Assembly: GCA_028276605.1 (NCBI GenBank)
Contig: JAPYWC010000051.1
Coordinates: 1-5,036 of the forward strand
Origin: Desulfurococcales archaeon
Lineage (GTDB): Archaea > Thermoproteota > Thermoprotei_A > Sulfolobales > Ignisphaeraceae
Reading direction: 5' to 3'
DNA length: 5,036 nt
Shown: one piece after another, positions 1 through 3,913 of the stretch
How the letters are laid out: each line of letters begins with the position of its first letter
Position numbering within the stretch: position 1 is the stretch's first letter
Notes under the pieces: generated by a model
The model's database searches: none
What the model was told of the DNA's origin: nothing
The model's input: the letters and a program-made list of their open reading frames with translations, nothing else
Program-made: the position numbers and the translations under genes

Positions 1-1158
1 ATGGTCGCTTTCCCTAGCTATTGTGGAGAACGGGTTGTTCACTATAGCAATTGTTGTTGCACCCCTCTCCTTTGCTTCTCTAAGCGCTAGAAGAGTGTCT
101 ATAGTTTCTCCAGATTGGCTCACACCTATAACAGCGTCGCCATATCTAACAGCTCTAGACACAGCCTTAAACTCTGACGATATTACAGCCTCTGCATCTA
201 TACCTAGAAACACCTTGAAAGCTGTAGCACCTAAGAGCGCGGCGTGGTATGAGGAGCCTGCACCAACTATGTAGATCTTCCTAGCATTTGCAATTGCGTT
301 GAGAACCTCTGTAATATCTTGTGACTGGAGTGAGGCAAGGGTTTGTGCAAGTGAGTATGGTTGCTCTGCTATCTCCTTAGCCATGAAGTGCTGGTACCCA
401 CCTTTCTCAATGCTTTGAGCACTCATCTCAACAACTCTTACCCTCGATAAAACATCTACTGGCACTCCATCACGCTCTATATAGACCTCTGAATCTGATA
501 TGTAGCCCAGCTCCCCATCATTAAGCACTATAACCCTGTTTGTGTACTTAATGAATGCAACTATATCGCTAGCCACAAAGTTTATCCCATCCCCAATACC
601 TATAACAAGTGGAGAAACATTTCTAGCAAAGAAAACCTTGGTGGGTTCATCAAGATCTACAACAGCTATGGCATAGGAGCCTCTAAGCATTGAGACAGCC
701 TTTTTAAAAGCATCGAAAGGCTTTAGCCCAAGAGACTTGAAGTGCTCTATAAGGTGCGCAATAACCTCCGTATCAGTCTCGCTAGCAAATACATGCCCAT
801 TATCTGCTAAAAACCTCTTCAACTCCAAATAATTCTCTATAATTCCATTATGAACTACAGCAATCCTACCACTACAATCAACCTGCGGATGCGCATTAAC
901 CTTCGAAGGCCTTCCATGAGTAGCCCACCTAACATGCCCTATACCAACATTGCCTTCAAGAGACTTGAAGTCAGGGGTAGAAATAATCCTATCCACTGCC
1001 CCAACATCCTTAATCACAACAACTCTGCTACCCTGGATCACAGCAACACCGGCAGAGTCGTAGCCTCTGTACTCAAGTCTTCTAAGACCCTCCTCCAAAA
1101 TACTACTACAACTAATACTCTTTGAAGCACTCTTTACAAACCCTATGATGCCGCACAA
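1..1158 (-). CDS. glmS: Glucosamine-6-phosphate synthase (glutamine-fructose-6-phosphate aminotransferase), N-terminal 386 residues; runs off the left edge
   Basis: GlmS makes glucosamine 6-phosphate from fructose 6-phosphate and glutamine in the cytoplasm, the first step toward UDP-GlcNAc for glycans. The class II glutamine amidotransferase domain fills residues 1-240: catalytic Cys2 in CGIIGF, the GHVRWATHG motif (74-82), HNGIIENY (103-110) and SETDTE (126-131). The linker to the isomerase half carries YQHFMAKEIAEQP (255-267). The first SIS sugar-phosphate domain starts near 290, with GAGSSYHAALLG (299-310) and SQSGET (347-352). GlmS is usually about 600 residues, so roughly the last third lies outside the window. 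The TTG start is chosen because it puts the nucleophile at position 2 and follows a Shine-Dalgarno site with a 5-6 nt gap. A GTG three codons upstream (1165-1167) would bury the cysteine at position 5 and would lie inside that site. The gene is divergent from the regulator at 1299. Identification is firm; the start is likely. Confidence 0.96.
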   Translation of the reverse strand, partial: MCGIIGFVKSASKSISCSSILEEGLRRLEYRGYDSAGVAVIQGSRVVVIKDVGAVDRIISTPDFKSLEGNVGIGHVRWATHGRPSKVNAHPQVDCSGRIAVVHNGIIENYLELKRFLADNGHVFASETDTEVIAHLIEHFKSLGLKPFDAFKKAVSMLRGSYAIAVVDLDEPTKVFFARNVSPLVIGIGDGINFVASDIVAFIKYTNRVIVLNDGELGYISDSEVYIERDGVPVDVLSRVRVVEMSAQSIEKGGYQHFMAKEIAEQPYSLAQTLASLQSQDITEVLNAIANARKIYIVGAGSSYHAALLGATAFKVFLGIDAEAVISSEFKAVSRAVRYGDAVIGVSQSGETIDTLLALREAKERGATTIAIVNNPFSTIARESDH

Positions 1159-1163
1159 GCTAT

Positions 1164-1170
1164 CCACCCT
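1164..1170 (-). promoter_or_regulatory. Shine-Dalgarno site of glmS
   Basis: On the minus strand this reads AGGGTGG and pairs with the archaeal 16S rRNA 3' end through GGTG. It ends 5 nt before the TTG at 1156-1158. It decides the start, because the competing in-frame GTG (1165-1167) overlaps the site itself. Confidence 0.6.
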
Positions 1171-1184
1171 ACTCTCTTACCGTT

Positions 1185-1198
1185 TTCAGTTTACTGAA
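1185..1198. repeat. Short palindrome in the glmS leader (possible operator)
   Basis: TTCAGT and ACTGAA form 6-bp arms around a TT spacer. The site lies between the predicted glmS transcription start (about 1207) and its Shine-Dalgarno site. The 2-nt spacer makes a protein-binding DNA palindrome more plausible than a tight RNA hairpin. A 12-bp match of this type can arise by chance, so this is only a candidate site. Confidence 0.3.
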
Positions 1199-1226
1199 CA
1201 AGAAAAAATAAGGCTACCTTGATCAC

Positions 1227-1238
1227 CATATTTATAAG
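1227..1238 (-). promoter_or_regulatory. glmS: Predicted TATA box of glmS
   Basis: The minus strand reads CTTATAAATATG, a strong archaeal TATA element. Transcription would start about 25 nt downstream, near 1205-1210, giving a leader of roughly 50 nt that contains the Shine-Dalgarno site. The element lies 18 bp from the 14-bp inverted repeat at 1256-1287, which would sit upstream of this promoter. Confidence 0.55.
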
Positions 1239-1239
1239 A

Positions 1240-1249
1240 GAATATAAAG
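1240..1249 (+). promoter_or_regulatory. Predicted TATA box of the ribbon-helix-helix gene
   Basis: GAATATAAAG on the plus strand fits an archaeal TATA box. The expected transcription start, about 25 nt on, is near 1270, which falls in the centre of the inverted repeat at 1256-1287. The alternative TTTATAAGAG at 1231-1240 is the other face of the glmS element and would place the start near 1260. Confidence 0.5.
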
Positions 1250-1255
1250 CCTTTA

Positions 1256-1287
1256 CGTAACTCTGTATAGTTGTATACAGAGTTACG
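1256..1287. promoter_or_regulatory. Perfect 14-bp inverted repeat, likely operator
   Basis: The left arm CGTAACTCTGTATA (1256-1269) and the right arm TATACAGAGTTACG (1274-1287) are exact reverse complements, separated by GTTG. The repeat begins 6 bp after the predicted TATA box and ends 11 bp before the ATG of the downstream gene. That gene encodes a ribbon-helix-helix DNA-binding protein, a fold that typically binds inverted repeats as paired dimers. Binding here would block polymerase loading or start. If the repeat is transcribed from further upstream, it could instead fold into a stable hairpin next to the ribosome site. The perfect symmetry is seen directly; the operator role is inferred. 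Confidence 0.7.
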
Positions 1288-1298
1288 AGATGAAGTAG

Positions 1299-2000
1299 AT
1301 GAGTGAGGAGTTTAAGAGAAGGTTTGAGGAGGTTCTAAAAAGGTTTGAGGAAAGGTTTAAGAAGCTTGTAAATGAAGTTGAGGATCTGATTAGTCGTGGC
1401 GAGGTTAGCGATGCTTATAGGCTTTGGAGGAGAGAGTCGAGAGAGATTTTAAAGGAGTTGAGAGCATCGTTAAGGGAGTTAGAGCAGATGGCTGAGGAGT
1501 CGGGTACTAAGGTCTCTGTAGATGAGCTAAGGGATGTTGCAGGCGAAGTAATGAGGAACATATCTAGCTATATTGAGAATCTCTATAGGAAGATGGGGGA
1601 TATAGGAGCAAACATAGTAGTTGCATTGCCAAGCATTGATAGGATTAGAAGCATTGTTGTAAGATCATTTAAGAGCATATCTGATCTCATAAATGATGTT
1701 ATTAAAGGTGTGAATGATGTTATAGAGGAGATGTTTAGGGAGGTACCGAGAAGATCTACAGAGGTTATTTCTGCAAGAATTGGTGTTAAGGAGCTTGAGA
1801 TTATTGATGAACTTGTTGAGATAGGCATATTTAAGAGTAGGAGTGAGGCTGTAGCGTACTTCATTAAGAAAGGCATTGACGCGAGTAGAGATCTTATTAA
1901 TAAGGCGTTGGAGCAAGCTAAAAAGATTAAAGAGATGAGGGAGACACTTAGGAGAGAGTTCTTTGGTGAGGAAGAGGGCGAGAAAAAGGAGAAGAACTAA
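1299..2000 (+). CDS. Coiled-coil protein with C-terminal ribbon-helix-helix DNA-binding domain; predicted autoregulated transcription factor
   Basis: I do not recognise a named family for the whole 233-residue protein. Residues 1-65 are very rich in Glu, Lys and Arg with hydrophobic residues at heptad-like spacing (F5, F9, V12, F16, F20, L23) and should form a coiled coil. A second helical stretch spans about 74-148. Residues 153-193 match the ribbon-helix-helix (CopG/MetJ/Arc-like) pattern: a strand TEVISARI (154-161), helix A GVKELEIIDELVEI (162-175), a turn at GIFKS, and helix B starting SRSEAVAYFIKKG (180-192). In this fold alternate strand residues, here probably S158 and R160, contact bases. 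The tail (200-233) is again charged and helical. No membrane segment is visible. The ATG follows a weak GAGATGA ribosome site; an ATG 9 nt earlier is followed by a stop. The inverted repeat just upstream suggests self-repression. The gene diverges from glmS and its stop overlaps the next gene. DNA binding is well supported; the targets are inferred. Confidence 0.88.
   Translation: MSEEFKRRFEEVLKRFEERFKKLVNEVEDLISRGEVSDAYRLWRRESREILKELRASLRELEQMAEESGTKVSVDELRDVAGEVMRNISSYIENLYRKMGDIGANIVVALPSIDRIRSIVVRSFKSISDLINDVIKGVNDVIEEMFREVPRRSTEVISARIGVKELEIIDELVEIGIFKSRSEAVAYFIKKGIDASRDLINKALEQAKKIKEMRETLRREFFGEEEGEKKEKN
1982..1996 (-). terminator. T-rich tract after the membrane-protein gene (possible terminator)
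   Basis: Read on the minus strand, the bases just after the stop are TTCTTCTCCTTTTTC. Archaeal polymerases often terminate in T-rich runs without a hairpin. The tract also encodes the Lys/Glu-rich tail of the opposite gene, which may fully explain its composition, so the call is weak. Confidence 0.3.
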
Positions 2001-2518
2001 ATCACGTTCTTCACCTGGTTGTAGAGTCCTGCCACAAACACTATCAACGCCACTACACCTGCAACACTGTATTCAAGACCTAGTTTCACAAGGCTAGTAA
2101 ATAGTATGAGTGCTCCTGATGAAGCGAATACAATTGCTAGGATATATTTGCTGAGCATGTATATCAGCACTGCAAATATTGTTGTGAGGATTATTAGTAG
2201 TGCTGCTAAGGCAATGCCCTCACCAACAACGAATAAGTTAATTATTATTCGTGCTAGAAGGTATCCAAAAAGAATTGAGAGTGAGGCTCTGAAGAAGAGG
2301 AAGCCTAGAGCAAAGCCTATGCCGAAAGCTATGAACAGGAATATTATTGCCAGTGCATAGCTGTGAAATGCACGATAAACTTCTATAAAGGTTAGGTATG
2401 CTAGGAAAGAGCCAAACACTATTGATGCTATAAAGCGAGAGAGTTGAACACCCCAAAAGCTTAGTATAATGCCAATTGCTGCAGCAATTACGTATGCTGG
2501 AACGTCAACCGTAGGCAT
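1997..2518 (-). CDS. Multi-pass membrane protein, possibly TM7S3/TM198-like (DUF4203)
   Basis: The protein is 173 residues and almost entirely hydrophobic. About seven membrane segments can be drawn, near 8-24, 28-47, 54-76, 80-98, 101-121, 124-145 and 149-166, joined by very short loops. There is no enzymatic motif, no conserved His or Cys cluster and no soluble domain. A similar pattern recurs: LSRFIASIVFGSFLAYL (26-42), RASLSILFGYLLARI (77-91) and LSKYILAIVFASSGALI (122-138). Basic residues precede each, and small residues sit mid-helix. This resembles the TM7S3/TM198-like (DUF4203) domain, but only by eye, so the family is tentative and the function unknown. The ATG is the first start after an in-frame stop two codons upstream, and GGTG sites lie 10-20 nt before it. 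Its TAG stop overlaps the TAA of the convergent regulator gene; it diverges from the metal transporter, with which it may share a promoter element. Confidence 0.8.
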   Translation of the reverse strand: MPTVDVPAYVIAAAIGIILSFWGVQLSRFIASIVFGSFLAYLTFIEVYRAFHSYALAIIFLFIAFGIGFALGFLFFRASLSILFGYLLARIIINLFVVGEGIALAALLIILTTIFAVLIYMLSKYILAIVFASSGALILFTSLVKLGLEYSVAGVVALIVFVAGLYNQVKNVI

Positions 2519-2564
2519 TTGCTAGTAGCACCTACACCTTTAAGAGAAGGGAGACATTAAAAAC

Positions 2565-2572
2565 CTTATAAG
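2565..2572. promoter_or_regulatory. Symmetrical TATA element CTTATAAG between two divergent genes
   Basis: The octamer is its own reverse complement, so it can present a TATA box to either strand. On the plus strand transcription would start near 2594, about 20 nt before the transporter TTG. On the minus strand it would start near 2543, about 25 nt before the membrane-protein ATG, with both GGTG sites (2529-2532 and 2535-2538) inside the leader. The 97-bp space holds no other equally good TATA candidate for either gene. Confidence 0.5.
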
Positions 2573-2615
2573 CGCATTTTCGCAGAGTTATCATAGACGG
2601 TGTCCAGCTATTGAT

Positions 2616-3539
2616 TTGAAGAGCCCTGTGGTAGCGTTTTTATCTAATGTTGTTGTATTCCTGCTTAAGCTACTTGTAGCTGTAATAACAAGTTCTAAAA
2701 CTGCTCTTGTAGAGTCTTTGAGGAGCTTTGCTGATTTGATAAACAGTGCATTGGTTTATGTAGGTAATAGGTTCGCTTTGAGGAAAGACGACGAGGATTT
2801 TAGCGTTTTTGGCAAGTCTATGTACATCTACGTAACAAGCTTTGCCATAGGCATCTCAACGATATCATCCCTTGCATTGTTTGGCGTTCTGCAAACTATT
2901 TCAGCCTTTGAATCTCCGCATACGATTACTAACAGTAGTTTAGGTGTAGCAATTCTTGCTATTGCTCTAACTCTTGATGTAGCCTCAATGGTGTTTGCGT
3001 ACATAGATCATAGGAGGTTCCTTAGCGAGAGAGGCTATGGAAATCCACTAATTAAGTATGTGATCTTTGAGAACGTTTACGACGTTGTAGGAGGGGTGTC
3101 TGTGCTTATAGCCCTAAGCTTATCATTCCTGAACCTCTACATAGATGCAGTAACATCTGTGGTTCCGAACGCACTACTCATAATCTACGTTATAAGGTTG
3201 ATTAGGGAGAGCTTGGGGGTGCTTGTATACCGCTCTGCGCCAGCACACGATATTGCTAGGGCTATCAAGATAGCTCTATCTAACCCTGCTGTAAGGGATG
3301 TGAACTCCGTTAAAACCTTTGCTATAGAGCCTAATAAATACGTTCTTGTGATGGATGTGGAGCTAGACCCTAATCTAAGCCTTGACGAAGTTAATGAGGT
3401 TATTGACGAGGTTAAGAATGAGATTAGCAAGTATGTTAAGAGCTTTGGATACATACATATAGAGCCTCGTAAACCTGATGCCGAGGAAAAGACGCATAGG
3501 AAGCTATTGAGGTTACTGTCTAGAAGAAGAGGTTTCTAG
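2616..3539 (+). CDS. Cation diffusion facilitator (CDF) family metal transporter, ZnT9-like type
   Basis: CDF proteins are dimeric membrane antiporters that export divalent metals such as Zn(II), Mn(II) or Fe(II) from the cytoplasm in exchange for protons. Six membrane segments fit near 5-25, 37-54, 69-97, 107-130, 146-173 and 177-198, followed by a soluble ZT-dimer domain (about 207-285). The segment SSKTALVESLRSFADLINS (26-44) matches the CDF TM2 signature, and FSVFGKSMYIY (62-72) matches the PYGF...RY block after TM2 of ZnT9-like members. TM5 reads FENVYDVVGG (151-160), aligning with the ExxxxxG pattern of that group. The classical HxxxD ligands are altered: R36 stands where His or Asp is usual with D40 kept in TM2, and E152 with D156 in TM5. 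Length (307) is normal. The TTG start lies 13 nt after GGTG; the frame is open upstream, and ATT at 2610 or GTG at 2628 are alternatives. The 3' end overlaps the MazG-like gene by 27 nt. Confidence 0.88.
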   Translation: MKSPVVAFLSNVVVFLLKLLVAVITSSKTALVESLRSFADLINSALVYVGNRFALRKDDEDFSVFGKSMYIYVTSFAIGISTISSLALFGVLQTISAFESPHTITNSSLGVAILAIALTLDVASMVFAYIDHRRFLSERGYGNPLIKYVIFENVYDVVGGVSVLIALSLSFLNLYIDAVTSVVPNALLIIYVIRLIRESLGVLVYRSAPAHDIARAIKIALSNPAVRDVNSVKTFAIEPNKYVLVMDVELDPNLSLDEVNEVIDEVKNEISKYVKSFGYIHIEPRKPDAEEKTHRKLLRLLSRRRGF

Positions 3540-3794
3540 ACATATAGAGGAACCTCCATACTTTTTCAGGAAAGCCTTCTCAATATCTATACCTAGAAGA
3601 TTGGCTACACTAATGGTCCACGCTAAGACATCTGCGAGCTCCTCCTCAATACTATCTCTATTCCCGCTAAGCAAAGCCTCTGCAAGCTCGCCCACTTCCT
3701 CAACAAGCCATGTAAAGGTGGCGAAAAGCCCTCTTGCACTATCCCTCTCGAAATACTCCCTCTTAATGAACTCTTGAACGCACTTCAAGTCCAA
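3513..3794 (-). CDS. MazG-like nucleotide pyrophosphohydrolase, short single-domain form
   Basis: All-alpha MazG-type enzymes hydrolyse (d)NTPs, often damaged or non-canonical ones, to monophosphate and pyrophosphate using Mg(II). In this 93-residue protein the metal-binding motifs are present: EEVGELAEA (32-40, ligands E33 and E36) and EEELADVLAW (50-59, ligands E52 and D55). They are followed by ANLLGIDIEKAFLKKY (64-79), typical of the family. The size suits the short archaeal form, which acts as an oligomer. Related archaeal proteins, as I recall them, end in a Cys-rich CPxC tail after KKY; here the tail is GGSSICLETSSSRQ with one cysteine and overlaps the transporter gene. The TTG start is 8 nt after a GGGTG ribosome site, with no other start before an upstream in-frame stop. 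The biological substrate is not known. Confidence 0.88.
   Translation of the reverse strand: MDLKCVQEFIKREYFERDSARGLFATFTWLVEEVGELAEALLSGNRDSIEEELADVLAWTISVANLLGIDIEKAFLKKYGGSSICLETSSSRQ
3529..3566 (+). terminator. Hairpin and T-tract at the 3' end of the CDF gene
   Basis: GAGGTTTCT (3529-3537) can pair with AGGAACCTC (3548-3556) in a 9-bp stem with one U-G wobble and a 10-nt loop. CTTTTTC begins 5 nt later. The stem spans the TAG stop of the transporter. It looks like a bacterial-style intrinsic terminator; in archaea the T-run itself would do most of the work. The same DNA encodes part of the opposite MazG-like gene. Confidence 0.4.
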
Positions 3795-3802
3795 TACAAC
3801 AG

Positions 3803-3807
3803 CACCC
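3803..3807 (-). promoter_or_regulatory. Shine-Dalgarno site of the MazG-like gene
   Basis: GGGTG on the minus strand, 8 nt before the TTG at 3792-3794, supports that start over the TTG two codons later (3786-3788). Confidence 0.5.
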
Positions 3808-3814
3808 AGTGAAA

Positions 3815-3844
3815 ACTTTATAGCGTAGACACAGATTTATTTGT
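3815..3844 (-). promoter_or_regulatory. Candidate TATA boxes of the MazG-like gene
   Basis: Two elements are visible on the minus strand. GCTATAAAGT (3815-3824) is the better TATA match, but would start transcription near 3794, making the message leaderless and leaving the GGGTG site untranscribed. ACAAATAAATCT (3833-3844) is weaker in sequence, but gives a start near 3813 and a short leader that includes the ribosome site. The two predictions conflict and the sequence alone does not settle it. Confidence 0.35.
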
Positions 3845-3858
3845 TAATTCCTCATGAA

Positions 3859-3868
3859 GCTATTTAGG
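3859..3868 (+). promoter_or_regulatory. Candidate TATA box of the htpX gene
   Basis: GCTATTTAGG is a weak TATA-like element. A start about 25 nt downstream, near 3889, would give a leader of about 25 nt that carries the GGTGAGGTG ribosome site. No better element lies at a suitable distance. Confidence 0.3.
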
Positions 3869-3901
3869 TTTGGAACAGAAAATCTAGCTTGAGATTAGTG
3901 T

Positions 3902-3910
3902 GGTGAGGTG
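3902..3910 (+). promoter_or_regulatory. Double Shine-Dalgarno site of htpX
   Basis: GGTGAGGTG contains two overlapping anti-16S matches, ending 7 nt (GGTGA) and 3 nt (GAGGTG) before the GTG at 3914. The earlier in-frame GTG at 3908 is followed directly by TAG, so it cannot be the start. Confidence 0.6.
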
Positions 3911-3913
3911 TAG

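Noticed and set aside
23..274. Plus-strand open frame with a possible 83-residue protein
   Set aside because: It lies wholly antisense to the glmS isomerase region, which is clearly coding by its conserved motifs; the frame has no family likeness or ribosome site.
850..1125. Plus-strand open frame of 91 residues
   Set aside because: Antisense to the conserved glutaminase domain of glmS; the Asn/Thr/Ser-rich composition is typical of a shadow frame.
1256..1287. The inverted repeat as a transposon end or insertion scar
   Set aside because: There is no transposase, no flanking target-site duplication and no second copy; the position on the promoter fits an operator better.
1159..1298. glmS ribozyme or riboswitch upstream of glmS
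   Set aside because: The leader is only about 50 nt, too short for the ribozyme, and that element is known from bacteria; no matching structure is visible.
1321..1361. Near-repeat of GGTTTGAGGA spaced 21 nt apart as a DNA repeat element
   Set aside because: The spacing equals seven codons and encodes the repeated RFEE pattern of the coiled coil, so protein structure explains it.
1583..1916. Two minus-strand open frames opposite the regulator gene
   Set aside because: They are antisense to the helical and ribbon-helix-helix regions of the gene at 1299; composition is that of reversed Lys/Glu/Ile codons and no motif is visible.
2106..2456. Plus-strand and second minus-strand open frames within the membrane-protein gene
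   Set aside because: Both are shadows of the 173-residue hydrophobic protein, which has a better start, a promoter and a coherent membrane topology.
3185..3454. Minus-strand open frame of 89 residues
   Set aside because: It is antisense to the C-terminal dimer domain of the CDF transporter and has no independent support.
3857..3890. AAGCTA and TAGCTT as distant arms of an inverted repeat before htpX
   Set aside because: Six-bp arms with a 22-bp gap are expected by chance in AT-rich intergenic DNA, and the pairing does not extend.
3881..3896. AATCT and AGATT as a small palindrome before htpX
   Set aside because: Arms of only 5 bp with a 6-bp gap give no meaningful signal without conservation data.
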